Below the pieces are notes generated by a model that was not told the DNA's origin, did not search any database, and saw nothing but the letters and a program-made list of their open reading frames with translations. The translations under genes and the position numbers were made by a program. A DNA stretch of 64,000 nt from Theobroma cacao. Its lineage: Eukaryota > Streptophyta > Magnoliopsida > Malvales > Malvaceae. The DNA lies in the NCBI RefSeq assembly GCF_000208745.1, contig NC_030852.1, forward strand, positions 35,912,518-35,976,517. The letters are read 5' to 3'. Below, one piece after another: positions 49,101 to 61,570 of this stretch. Each line of letters opens with the position of its first letter. Position 1 is the first letter of the stretch.

Positions 49101-52100
49101 TCAAAACCCACCAACCTGTTGCCTCGAAACACCTCCGTATCTCCCAGACGAAAAATCAGTGCTTCCATAAGATGGACCTGACCTCGGACAATCTTTGGCC
49201 CAATGCCCACTTTGATGGCACTTATAGCACTCATCTGAGGTACGGCCAACACTTGCCTCAGAAGATATCCTACCAGTACAGTCCCTCCCCATAGACTGTG
49301 CTGGACCATTCATGAAGGTAGGGCAATTTGTAGAGCTATGACCAGTAACTCCGCAACTGTTACAGAACACATCCATGCTTGCAGCAGTTTCTCTAAGCCT
49401 AAAACCACTGTACTGGTTTCCATATTGACCACCTTGGTATGCAGGTAACCCATATTCTCTACCAGCAGTTGGTGCGAGATGTCTGCTTATATCATTCCCT
49501 ATTCCAGTATAATCCATTCCGTGATTAGGGGTGGTAATCTCTGCCTTTGATGCAAAACAACTAGAATCATTTGCTTTAATCTTATCAATCAAATCCAAAA
49601 GGTACCTCGATTCTGATGAAAAATTTACTTTTTCTACTTTCACCACTGTCGACTTCACACGCTGTTCATCACTAAAAGTTTCCTCCTTTACTTTCAACTT
49701 GAACATATACTTGTTAAACATAACCTGACGCGTGATTTCCATAAATTTTTCATCATTTTGGTTTTCATACCTCAAATAGTACAAATCTTTCGCAGACACC
49801 CCCATGAGATCCTCACCAGACTCCTGAAAAGCAGTCACCCATGTAACGCCTGTATGATCTTGTATCTGGAACTGGATTATATACCTGTAGTCACATTCAT
49901 CTACGGACCTATCACATTTTTCACACCACCACTTCCCATCTCCATTATTTGTAACCTTTTTGTTGCATGGACGATCCCCATTCATAATAGGACAAGCTGT
50001 ATAGCAGAAATTGTCCAACTTAATGTATGCGATAGTTGCTACAACTGTAATCCAATCTGGCTTCTCAGAAGTTCCTAGCCTCTCGTCTTTGATTTGTGAT
50101 ATAGTTTTCCGATTATCTGTCCTACCTACACTTGATGTTTCCCTAGAAATAGAGACAGAGGGAGTGTTCCTTCCCTCATCGACAAACCATTCCTTGAGCC
50201 TGTGAGCCTCCGGAAAATCAGGATTTATAAATAACTGGCTTGTAGAGATAGTACCCACTGCCTTCCCATTAAAATCACTCACCCTACCAGCTTTCACAGC
50301 CAGAACTGGAAACTCCCCAGAATCACACAAAAATTGGAGCTTTTGTCCTTCAGCATTGCAAAAATTTCCCCACAAAGTTAATTCAACACTTCGGCCAGAC
50401 ATGTCCTTCAAATGAAGGGTTCTCTTCTGAGTTTCTGTACCATTTTTTCTCATTATTGAAGCAGCAGGACTAATAAATGAGACCACACCAATTATATCCA
50501 CAATATTATTGTTCTCCATGCCTTCAACATCACTTATGGCCCGAAAATGAAACTGCTGCCGTGGAATTTTGTTGTCATCCTCATAACATGGCTGTATTAT
50601 TGATGTGCTATCAAGACAAATTTCATAATCATTATTGAGGTGATTAAATGCCTTCTGTGCAGGTTTTAGCGTTCCCCTAGAAATCATATAAACCCTACCA
50701 GCTTCAATCTGGTTAAAGAATTGGTCAACCGCAGTATTAAAGCAGGTCACCCGTATTTCCCCACCATCAGAATCAAGGAGATCAAACGAGAAAACTTTAC
50801 CTTCACCACGAGCATTGCTATAGCGCCTAAGTTCTCCCTTTGCTGTTACTCTGGCTTTTATGGTCCACCTTCCCTGATAGGGATTTAGAGCAGAAATTGG
50901 GATTATCCTGGGTGGTGCGTCATTCTTGGCTACTGGCCCTCTGTTAGAGTACATTGGGGATGGCTGTTGATAGGCAGGTATGGGTTGGCGGTTAGAGGTG
51001 CTTAGAGGACGTGAAGCTGCTGGCCTAGGGTTATGAAAACCTGTACTCTGAGCACCATACGGTCCACTTAAAGGTGAAGATCCAGGAAAACCAGCAGAAG
51101 GCTCTGCTTTAGGATAAACAGGTGGTGAATTAGCAGCCGGATATCTTACTGGCTCAGCTTGATTCTGAGCACCATACGGCCCACTTAAAGGTGAAGATCC
51201 AGGAAAACCAGCAGAAGGCTCTGCTTTAGGACAAACAGGTGGTGAATTAGCAGCCGGATATCTTACTGGCTCAGCTTGATTCGGAAAAGAACTACCATGC
51301 AATGGATTCATTCTAGGCTGCTGTAGAGGGGTCCCTGCTGAGTTCAGCTTATCAGCCTTACTACCACCAACTGAGCTTCCTCCAAAAGTGTTGGTCTGTA
51401 CCATTACTGTCCCAGGTTGATCAGTAGGGACTTCTGTGGGCCTAGAAGATTTTGGTGCTGGAACAGGCTTCCCAATGATATCATATTTTTCAATTATCAC
51501 CTCCAACTCAATAATAATAACAATCCTGCATGAATGGGATTGAGCATAATGTCATCAAAAAAATTAACACACGAACCCCCACATAGATGCAAACATACAT
51601 CACATCTTGAGTCAAAAACTTAAGGGGACATTAACACAGATCCCATCATTCAAAAATGCAACACTTGAATTTTGAACAACAATTTCGACAAATTGGAAAA
51701 CATTAATTTAAATGGTCAAATCAATAGTTAGACATATAAAGATGCAATACTATATAACATATATGATGATAAAATCTACAAAACTCAAGCGTTTGAGAAA
51801 GTAGCATCTGTTAAGAACCAAGTCACTGTCATACCCACTAAAAACCAAAACTATACCCTGCAATCCCAAAACTTGCACTCTCGAATAAATGTACCCGCAG
51901 AATTGATTCGGTAGAGATCAATTAAGTTAATAAAGTGCAATTCAATTTTCTCTCAACCCTCAACACAACCAATGCAAGCTCCGCATCAATTTACAAGTAA
52001 AAGACAAAAAACCTTAAAATCCACCCAAAAACACAAGAAAGAAACAAGTAAACATACACGTCACAGGTTGAAAACCCAAAATAATATAAGTTCTTTATAT

Positions 52101-52505
52101 TCGAAAAAGATCTTCAAATGAATCGTGACAGAGACAAGGCATAATTAAGAAAAGATCTTTTTCTTTTTGTTTTCGGAGAGAAAGAGAGAGTTACATGCGA
52201 TCTTGGATGACGTTGCAAATGTACTGAGTCAACTGAACAATGGAGCCAACTTGCAACTTTGAGGATTTGACAAGTTCGTTCTTATTGGTCGCGAGCATCC
52301 CTTGCTGCGCCAAGGACCCATCCGATAGCAATAGCCTGAACCTCTCGCTCTTTTTGGGTTCTTGCTGCTGCTGTGGCTGATTCTTCGACGTCGTTTGAAC
52401 CTCCTTCAGTTCTATCACTTGAAGCACAGGTTTCAAATCCTTCTCGCTCGCCACCTCTCTGTTTATAATCCGACCCACCGCCCCTCCCGTTAGATTCACC
52501 CCCAT
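49101..52505 (-). CDS. RPA1: Replication protein A 70-kDa subunit (RPA1) with C-terminal CCHC zinc knuckles
   Basis: Largest subunit of the single-strand DNA-binding RPA complex, acting in replication, repair and recombination. Two exons: 52195-52505 and 49101-51525, giving 911 residues. Residues about 1-115 form the N-terminal OB fold. A Pro/Ser-rich linker follows (about 116-310) and includes a 39-residue tandem repeat (about 186-263). Then come DNA-binding OB folds A and B, and fold C with its Cys4 zinc ribbon (CPIMNGDRPC...CEKC, about 620-650). The C-terminus carries two CX2CX4HX4C zinc knuckles (CNSCGVTGHSSTNC and CYKCHQSGHWAKDC), about 845-895. Knuckles are known in plant RPA1C/RPA1E-type proteins. 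I set the start at ATG 52505; frame upstream of it has only a TTG. Its position after the PMT suggests the RPA1E (At4g19130) orthologue. The protein is longer than the usual 780-860. Confidence 0.95.
51048..51281. repeat. Near-identical 117-bp tandem duplication within RPA1
   Basis: Two head-to-tail copies (51048-51164 and 51165-51281) encode 39 residues each. I see only two base differences between them, one giving a Tyr/Cys change. The unit length is a multiple of three, so the frame is kept. Confidence 0.92.
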
Positions 52506-55019
52506 CGAAACCCTGAAACTAGGGACTTTCGGAGACAAATCGGCTGTTCGGACGGAGAGAAAGTGCGAGAAAATTCGAACGATTGGTGTCGGTTTTGATT
52601 TTTGAGAGAAATGGAAGGGTTAAAGGGGGAAAAACCTAGGGCAGGAAAAATGAGGCGCCATTTCACTAACTTGGCCAGTTATTTGAGAGAGAGAGAGAGA
52701 GCGCCAAGTCTCGGAATTTGGAAATTTTGGTTTCAATTTACGGGCCTTGAATTTTCTGAAATTCCTAACGTGTCCCTTAGTTTGACTCAAGGCTTCCCGA
52801 GTACGCTGTTGGTAAATGAGAAGGTACCCGTCCGTGCCACGTGCGGGAAACTCCCCGTTCTCCAATCTTTAGCAAGATTTTTTTTATCATTATTTCCGAT
52901 TAGAGTTACTTTCAAATTTTGTCATTATAGTTTTAGGTGCGTCACAACCACGTCATATTTCCTCTTAAAATAAAAATGTGAAAAGTCATTATTCTAAAAA
53001 TTAAAATGTGAAAAGTCATTATTCTAAAAATTAAAATATAAAAATTTATCAAAAAAATTAAAATATAAAAAGCTTAATATATAAAAAATTCTTGAAATGT
53101 ATATGATTATTTAGACAAAATAAATAACCTTTTAAAAAATAAAAAAATATAAAAGTCAAAACCTTTTTGTTCATGGAGGGAAACTTTATTGGTAAGGATA
53201 TCGAGATTTTGATAGATTTGTATTTGTATAGAATTAGCGTTGATAATTTAAATAGAAAAATGGATTACGAAATTAATGAGTGATTTTTTTGACCCAGTTA
53301 GATCCATTGTTAATACCACGCTTGGTTCTCTTCCTTGTAGCTAACATCAATTTTGTTTAGCTCTAAAAGTCAAAAATTTCAAATCAATTTTTTAAAAATA
53401 GCAACAAATATTTTTTCACACTTATTTTTTTATTTTATTCAATTTTTAACTGATTTATTAAATATATTTTATAGTAATTTTAATTAAAATTAAAATTTAT
53501 AAAATTTGTTATGCCAAANTTTGCCAAACAGTTTATTTATAAAAAAACTTATAAAAAATAAATTTATCAAATAGTTTTTAATTAAAATTTAAAAATTATT
53601 ATTTTTCATAAAAACTTAATAATAGCTTTTAAATTAAAAAAATAAATCAAACATGCTCTTAAACAATTTATCAAACTTTTATTTTAAATTACATAAATAG
53701 AAATATAATTATTATTAGTTTCAATGACAATTGTCAATTTTTTATCCATTTGACTTCTAACTATATATATTGACAAATTGAGTGAGGTTATAGGTAATAT
53801 GTGAGGTGACAAGTCGTCAATCATCATTAAAATCACTAAAAAGAATTATTTTTTTATTTCTTTTAATTAGAGTAGTTTTTGAAAATACTTTTCTTTTTAA
53901 AAAAAAATTAAGAAAAATGAAAATTTAAAAATTCCACATCTTCCATTTCTTTTTTTGAAGAATTTGAAAAAACAAATTAAATTATCAAAAAATACTACTC
54001 CTATTAAAAGAAATAAGAGACTATAAGAGGAATATGAAAATGATTTTTTTAGTGATCTTGGTAACCCAAAAGTGACCTCATCCACCACCATCATTAGGAT
54101 AAAAAAAGTTTAAAAACTCATTTAGACACATTAAAAGATTAAAGATTTATATGAATAATCTTGTATAGGTTTAATATTTTTTTTATATAAAATCAATGTA
54201 AAAGTAATAAAAATAATAATAGTCTCAGGTTTCTTTTTTATTGAGAAAGAAAGATTTTGATATAATTCTTTAAACATGGAGATATCATCTTACTATTAAG
54301 TGTTAATTTTTTTTTTGAAATTTTACTATTAATTAAGCGTTAAATTGATGTTACATTTCATCCATTTTCCTTTACCTATTTTTTTTTTCTTTTTGAGATG
54401 TCTCTAAATAAAGTATCTTATTTAGACACCCAATACTCTTATTTTTGTCTCTAGTATAAATTTATTTTCATAATTTTTTTAATTTTTCAAATTCAAAAGT
54501 ATTAAATATCTAAATTATAAAATAATTTTCAAATTTAATTTAAAATTTCATAAAAATCCAAGAAGGACAAAAGAAAAAGATAAAACATATTTTTTTCTCT
54601 CTAATCAGTAATTAATACTATAAATCTTTCTTAAGAATGTCTTTGTCACTCTATTCCCACAAGTAGAGTTGGAACCACACAAATTAATGGCTATTTTAAA
54701 GTTACTTTTAACTATTTATTTATTTTTTTGGTTTAATGCGAAATGTTTTTAATCTCATAAACAAAATACTTATTTTTTTAATGAGATTATCCATGTAGAT
54801 ATTGATATTGTGGTCTCTCGATGTCCGCTGTCAAAAATATCCCCCGACAAAGAAAAGAGAAAAAAAAAAACCTTTAAAACGCAGCGATCCGTAGCGTAGC
54901 GTGCTCCGTTCATTCTGACTTACAAAAACTCTCCGATCACCGGATAAATGGTTCCGGTGACCGGCGCACTCAGAGAAAATAAAGTTGTGTAGCTTCCGCT
55001 GATTCTCGCCTTTGAATGT
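52506..55019. other. Divergent intergenic region between RPA1 and the membrane protein gene
   Basis: Contains the RPA1 promoter on the left and the promoter of the plus-strand gene on the right, separated by very AT-rich DNA. No supported gene. A 30-bp tandem repeat lies at about 52971-53030 and an ambiguous base at 53519. The last 170 bp before 55019 are richer in GC, as expected for a leader. Confidence 0.5.
52971..53030. repeat. Tandem 30-bp repeat
   Basis: Two adjacent copies of a unit containing ATGTGAAAAGTCATT and ATTCTAAAAA, with a decayed third copy to about 53060. It lies in the RPA1 upstream region. Confidence 0.75.
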
Positions 55020-57435
55020 ATGGATTCTCAAGAGATCCCCGATAATGGTAACAAGGGTTTTCTCTTCATGTTCTTTCGAATCGCTTTTGCCCTTCTCTTC
55101 CCCATCTTCGCTTTCTTTTTCCTATCATTTCTAGTCGGGTTCGTTGCGGTCTTTATCGGGGAACTATCGATTCCGAATTCGATTACCGTTCCCACACAGT
55201 GCAAGATAGTCTCTAGCAGTAAGTTTTTCTCTGTTTCTGTTACAGAATCAAACTTTGACTTTTCTTCTTGTAGAATTTTGACTATCTTTTTCAGAATTTT
55301 TGTTTTGATTTTAGCACAAATTTCCAGGTGTTTAACTAGCAATTTTACTTATTGTTTCTGTATTTCCAATTATTGAAATATCTGGTAATGCAATTTTTTT
55401 TTCTTTTTAAACTTTGAAATTAGGTGTGGATATTAGGTCATCGAAGATTTGTGAGCTTGGATTATTGAATTATAAAGCGAAGCATGTGCTTTATCATTTC
55501 GAGAGAAGCAAATTTAGATGCCGATATGATTACTATTGGACCTCTGTGTTCGAGGTAATGTTATCTGATTTAAGTCATGAGCTACTTATTTTTACTAATT
55601 TTGGAAATTTTGGGTTTTCTTTAATTGTGGGAAAACATGCATTTTGATCTCGATTGTTTTTCTGTAACCATATATGGTATGGTTATTGGATTTGCCAAAT
55701 TTTGTAATTTAGCTACATTACTGGAACGATAGATTAAGATTATGAAAATCGAAATACTGTGAAGTATGTAGGAAGGGAGGAGTCTTAAGTTCTATAAACT
55801 ATCACCTTTTTCATATGATTTTCTGCTAAACAATTTCAGGTGGAGTACAGAGACCATTCTTTGGGTCAGATACGACTTGCCTTCACAGAGGCACCGAATG
55901 AGGCACTTCCTCTTAGTTGCAGGCCTAACTTCGGTGCTGCTTGGTTGACGAAAGATAAATTCAAGGTAGCTTTTTTGAAGTTTCTAATGTTACTCATGAT
56001 AATGTGGAGGCCTGATTTGTTTTTTTAAATGCAATTTTATAATCTAGTGATTTCTCATTTTTCAGGTTAATGAAACCTATGACTGCTGGTACACTTCAGG
56101 TATTTCCAAAGTAAAGTTGTATAATGATGGCTTTTTCAGTTGCCAAGCAAAAGATCCATCCACAATCGAGATGATCAAACGTTATTTAATGATGTGAGTT
56201 GATTATTTACAATTTTGGATGTGTCAATACTTTTTGGATAGCGACTTTATTACCTTTTTGGAAGTCTACCTGCAATGGTGCAGGGTGTGTTAGGCTTGAA
56301 AAATTGGAAATTCAAGGGTTTGGAATCACAATGAGGTTCATTTTGTTTCAAGCTGATTAACTAGTACAGCAGCAAGAGAAAAGAGGCTTTCCTTGGTAAA
56401 TTTATTTTGTGGTAGTGTAGCTATAGTCTAGAGGGGAAGGTTTGAGTTTGTAATGAGTGGAAAGCTGAAGTAGTTGTGTTGTTTTGGCTGTAGTGAACAG
56501 TATTCTGGGACCAGCAGAACAGCTCTCTCTGAAACTTGGGAAGAGAGAATAAGAATATCTGAATGTAGGTTTCCAATGAGATTAGATTTGAAAAGCCTAA
56601 GAAGGTAGTGAAGTCTAGTAAAGGAGAAAGGGAGGGAGAGAGAGAGAAAGGGTAGGGTCTTAGTGAAGTGGACATGTGAAAGCTGAATGCAGATGGGATA
56701 AGTTCTCTAGCTTTACACAGCAGTTGATATTTTGCCGAGAATGATGCCAAAAAGTTTTATGCCTTATTTTTTCTTCATTAAGTTAACGCGAAGTTATTGC
56801 ATTGACTAATTTCTTTTTCTGATCATAGTTCTAAAATGTTACCATCTTTGATCTGCTCTAAAATCTGTAGCTGACAAGATAAGAGTTTTCACTTCACCAC
56901 TTGTGTACATTGTATCTGAAGTTGCGTTAGCTCAGAGCTTGAGCTTCTAAATATTTGTAGTATTAGTGTGGTTGATGTTGGGTTTTAGTGGCCATTATGC
57001 TCTCTACTTTGAACTCTTAAATGTTAAAAATGAAATCATTTAAGTTTTGAAAAATGATTGAGTAGGAAATGATATGAATGTGTCTGTTTGATGCCTTTGT
57101 GGGTTAATGCTGTTTTCCTCTATCTAAATATTTGTTGTTATGATGCCATCAGATCCACCAAGATTGTATACTCGTGGCTTTCAAGCAAGGGGAGAGGTAT
57201 TTATTGGAGGTGGGAAACAATAGCTGGTGTTGTTACTGGTTTTTCAACTTCTATAATCACTATTAGCTTCATTAGAATTCTACAACAGATGAAGTCCTGG
57301 TTGCCTCAAGCCCTTAATACAGTCCATATCAAGCGTGTTTGTTTTCTACTAGTGTACGTTTCTGTTATGGGTTGGTTGGTATCCCAATATTGGAGGAGGC
57401 TCAATATCCCAGTGATTAACGTTTACAACCACTAG
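55020..57435 (+). CDS. Multi-exon membrane protein of unknown function
   Basis: Five exons join in frame: 55020-55218, 55424-55554, 55840-55965, 56066-56193 and 57153-57435, giving 288 residues. A long hydrophobic segment lies near the N-terminus (about 18-48, FRIAFALLFPIFAFFFLSFL). A soluble middle part (about 50-195) has several Cys and aromatic residues and could face the lumen or cell exterior. The C-terminal part has two hydrophobic segments (around GVVTGFSTSIITISF and VCFLLVYVSVMGWLVS) before an ending of NVYNH. The layout is N-terminal anchor, Cys-containing domain, then two membrane spans. There is no catalytic motif I know. Splicing is canonical throughout and all phases match. The start is the ATG at 55020; a nearby ATG at 55016 is out of frame. 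Confidence 0.82.
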
Positions 57436-58442
57436 GCAGCACTGTTTTTGTACGTGCTATTTGTTATTTGCCCCTGGACTTGGTATGTGAATTTGGAATT
57501 GAGTCATGTGGCTTTCCTTGTGGAAAGATGTAAAATTGAGTGGTAAACTGATGTATTTGGTCACCAGGTAGATAATAGCTCGGCAAAGATTACAAGGAGC
57601 AGAGAGAAAGGGTCATGTACAGTTGATTTACGGTATAAAACTGTTGTATTCTGATGTATAATATGCATCACTGCCCCTGAGAGATTCAGGGTTTCACAGT
57701 GCATGTTTCATTTTCTGCTTGGAACAGGATTATGAGCAGTATCCCTTATTTTGCTGTCGGTCGTGGGTAGGAATACATGTAAGCGATATCTTATTGCAGA
57801 CTTTTTAGTTCTGTTTTACAGGTTTAGGCTTTTATTTTTTCATTTAAACTTGATAGGGTAGAAAACAAACAAGTTGAAAGGTTATAAATAAATTAGGTAT
57901 TCAGGATGTTAACTTGAAAAAGGTGGGATACAATTTCGAATAGGTCCGCTATTCTCTTAATCAGAAATTAGAAACTCTGTTGCCTGTGTAGTATCCTCCT
58001 GCTTTCCCAAAAAACCAAAAGGAGAAGCAAAGAAGCATTTAGTTTGAATTGTCTTTCCTTTTTAATGATTTATGGTAAGCCTGGAGGTGGCCATTGGAGG
58101 TAGTACCAGTTGATGCAACAGATCAGATGTTTCATGTTAAAAGCTGAGACCATGCTTTATACAAGTTAGAGGCAAGGAAACGGGCTGCTCTCACTCTTTA
58201 GCTTTAGGCTTTATATTCAGCAACTATTTGCTCATTTTGCTGGACAAAAACCACGCAAAGATAATCTCGGCAGAAAACGATGCCAATGCGGCCATGTATT
58301 GTATTATCATACCAATTTTAGATGCCTAGCTAGGGTAGAGTTTTCAGTTTTTGTATATCTTTGGAAATTTCCTGTTGCTGTCAGCCATAACTTGAGCTGC
58401 TTAACCTGGTGGCAACGGTCCAGTCTATAGGAAAGTATGCTT
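57436..58442. other. Convergent 3' flanks of the membrane protein gene and CYCLOPS
   Basis: The left part is the probable 3' UTR of the plus-strand gene and the right part the 3' UTR of CYCLOPS. I see no other gene or repeat. Confidence 0.6.
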
Positions 58443-61400
58443 TTACATGTTGCCTGAATCCGCAATGATCCTCTCAATCTCTTCCAAGAGGCGCTCCTTT
58501 TCATCTGTCAACTCCTCATTCTGCTTTTGAAGCTCTTCAATCTGCTTAGTTTGCTCCGAGTCCTTTCTGAGATTTTATAGGTACAAAAATAAATTTGGTT
58601 AATAATGATGAAAAAAAAACCAATGCTGATATTAATCTAAAAGTGTGTTCTTGGCTGCTAGTGAGCTTCTATCAGTGCAGAGACATGAGCCCTCAGAGCT
58701 TGTAATGGTTAAGAAATTTTCTCACGTGCATCAGGATTGGCGGCAACCAAGCCTGAGTTGTTCTTACATTTTGATTTGAGTTACTCTACAATTGACCTAT
58801 CACGAGTAACTTAACATTGATCTGCTGTTACCTGTTCATGAAAGACAGGTTAAGTTTGAGTGAACGAACTTCCTTCTCAAGAGTTTCACAACGCTTCAAG
58901 ACTGATTGCATGTCAGATGGAATTGCTGGGGTCGAATTCCTTTCTTTTGCCTCTGCCATCCTGAATCATCAAGTATTGAATGTAAACAAAAGATTTTCAA
59001 ACTATATCAAGAGGTATTGATTTAACCCTGGAGAAGCTGGTAAGTGAAAAGCTTTGGAAAATCCTAAAAAGATGAAGAAAGAGCTCATTGCTAAGGAAGA
59101 GGGTACTCTCCCAAGAGTTGCTCAGACTGTTTTACTTACTTTCTTGACCGCTCCACTCTTCGCTTTTTCGTTGGGTCTGCCCTGTCCACTGCATTGTTTT
59201 TTGGGTCGGTTAGTGAAGATTATACGGTTATCTATTCAGCGTGCAAAAGGAATGAGACAATTTTCAAGAACAGTAACTCAGTTTCAATTCAGGAGGACAT
59301 GATTCGAACTGAAACAATGAAGAGAAATGCATAAAATGGGGAAGCTGAGTACCAGAACCAGCTGATGTCACAGATCCATAACGAACTAGGCCTCCCCTCT
59401 GCTAATGATTCCAAGGTAAACAACCAAGAGAAGTGAAAGGTAAGTAAAACACCCCCTAGGTTCGCGAAGCTTTTGAGGAAAATGTTAAACTCATATCAAG
59501 TAATGAAGAGTACCTTCCGATCATCTTTCAGATTATCAATTATCCGTTCTCGGAAATCCGCTGTAAGTTCGAAAGAATGTACTCATGTCAAATGATGAGT
59601 GAATCAGCATATGGTTCGTAGGAAAACTGGTTATTCATCAATTTACTTCATGCATTCATATAGATTCTGGTGATAAAGCCAGTTCTGTAGATTGCAGTAG
59701 CATGTTTCGTTATACTGTGAACTGCTTACCTTTAGATTTACAGCCATTTTCTGAGCTCCTACCATTTCCAACTTGTTTCTTTGAGCTTTCACATATGCTT
59801 AAGGTTTGACTTGAGTTGCTGGGGCCATCACATGCATCAAAACCAGATGAAACCACCGGAGCAGCAGCTGAGGATTCACTTTGAGAGGCTTCTCGAGAAA
59901 CTGTGCTCATCTGAATTGTGTTTGTGGGATTTACAAAACCTTCCAGGTCAAGATCCATAGGCCCTTGAACAACTTGCACAACCCCGGTATTTGTTACTTG
60001 GCCAAGGGATACTTCTGCAAAGGCACCTGGAATTTCATGAAAAAGATTTCCTTGTCCCTGGTTGAAGGTGCTATTAGGCATAATGGAACTATCTTCACCA
60101 GCTTCTTTCTCAATCTGGTTGCTAAGCTTTTTGCGTTCTAGTGTACCCTTTAGCATGCTGACAACAGAAGATACTTTGTCTACATTTCCTGTTTGGGGTG
60201 CATTAAAAGTGGAGGAGGACGAATTTGATGGGGACATGAATGTTCCCAGTTGATTGGGAATCTCACACATGGGTATGTCATTGAAACCATTTGGATCTGA
60301 TAATTCTACTTTCATTTTATTGACACCATTTCCGTAAGAATTGAGTGCATCCTCCATGCCAAGTGATGTTTGAGCATTTTGCATAGCAGCATACCTCCTC
60401 CTATATAACAAATTTATGGAGGTATATATCAGAGATATTTATTGGTAACCCAACCGAAAGATCAGCACAATGATTATCATTACTTAAAACTTCCCATAGA
60501 TTGATGGACAGGAATAGTTCTGAGCATAAATTAGAAATTACTGATACCTTAGTTCAGAAGATCTACTTCTTGTCATGGGCTGTGAACTATGAAACCATGC
60601 CTGCAGTAAAAAGTTGGGATAACATCAAAAGATCGTGAAACGTTGCTGAATTGAAGTTTCTGTAAAGAGCTATACACAAACTAACCTTGGCTAGATACAA
60701 ATTACTAGCCTGCAATCCCTTTTCTACAGCAGTCCTGATAAAAAACGAACCCAAAGTAAATCATTCGAATAAAGTAATCTTGTAACTAAGTAATAGTAGC
60801 TGTTCCAAGTGTTCTGCAGTAACCACCACCTCATTGAATTTTGATTGACGTCCCCTGAGGTTTCTTCCCCAATGGAATTATTCTGCAAAAGCAAGTCATC
60901 GCTGCTCCTTTTCTTTTGAAGCGAAGTTCCAGGTTGCTGACAAGACAAACTGGCCATCTCGGTAGATAATCTGCACTCATTTCCCAAGTAATAAACATGT
61001 CATTTCTTGATCAGAGAAAGCAATATCGAGATTGAAGGTGATGATATCCACTCACCTTCGTGATGCTTGTCGAGTACGATGTGCTATGCTCGAAGAATTG
61101 TGACCCTGATTCTGAAATCCCGCAATGATCAGATCATAAAAGAGGAATCTACATCAGACCTCAAAATTCCTTACCAGAATAAAAGTTTTTGAACTAGAAA
61201 TCACAAAGTAAAAGAGTTTTAAATTATAGGGCCCCTGGTTAGAATTGCTTGCCTCTCCATTGGTGAGCCAGCTTCTGAAAAGCTCCTCACTATCTGCACG
61301 AAAATTCTGAGAAAGATTCTTAAACCCCAGCATCTCCATGGTTGGAACTGGCATCCCGATTGAACTCTCCATCAATGACTTGAGAAACAGCTCCTCGCTC

Positions 61401-61570
61401 GAGTTTCTGTAAAAATCTGAAAACTGTCTCCCCTCAGTCTCCATGGCACTCTTCTCTCCCGAACTTCTATGACTCGGCAGCAATTGGCATGAATCAAAAC
61501 TCTGCTTGATGGTTCCTGGCTTTAAGAAAGAATCACCTGCCAAGTTTCCCTCGTTTCCACCATTGACCAT
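58443..61570 (-). CDS. CYCLOPS: CYCLOPS/IPD3, symbiosis transcription factor
   Basis: DNA-binding activator phosphorylated by CCaMK in the nucleus; it drives arbuscular mycorrhiza and, in legumes, nodulation. Eleven exons: 61253-61570, 61056-61111, 60830-60970, 60686-60734, 60548-60600, 59730-60400, 59514-59560, 59353-59398 (or 59359-59398), 59140-59176, 58832-58960 and 58443-58566. Together they give 556 residues (about 515 in legumes). Family blocks are GMPVPTMEMLGF (72-83), FRADSEELF with S94 in an RxxS context, AKAWFHSS, and MTRSRSSELRRRYA with S202 in an RxxS context. Both serines match the known CCaMK sites as I recall them. A middle Ser-rich activation region follows, then a basic TKKRRVERSRK signal (about 463-473) and a C-terminal DNA-binding/coiled-coil region ending near GNM. 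The first intron uses a GC donor. A 42-residue extension precedes the METEGR start seen in legumes. Confidence 0.95.

Noticed and set aside
60062..60253. Plus-strand frame opposite CYCLOPS exon 6
   Set aside because: Antisense shadow of a well-supported exon.
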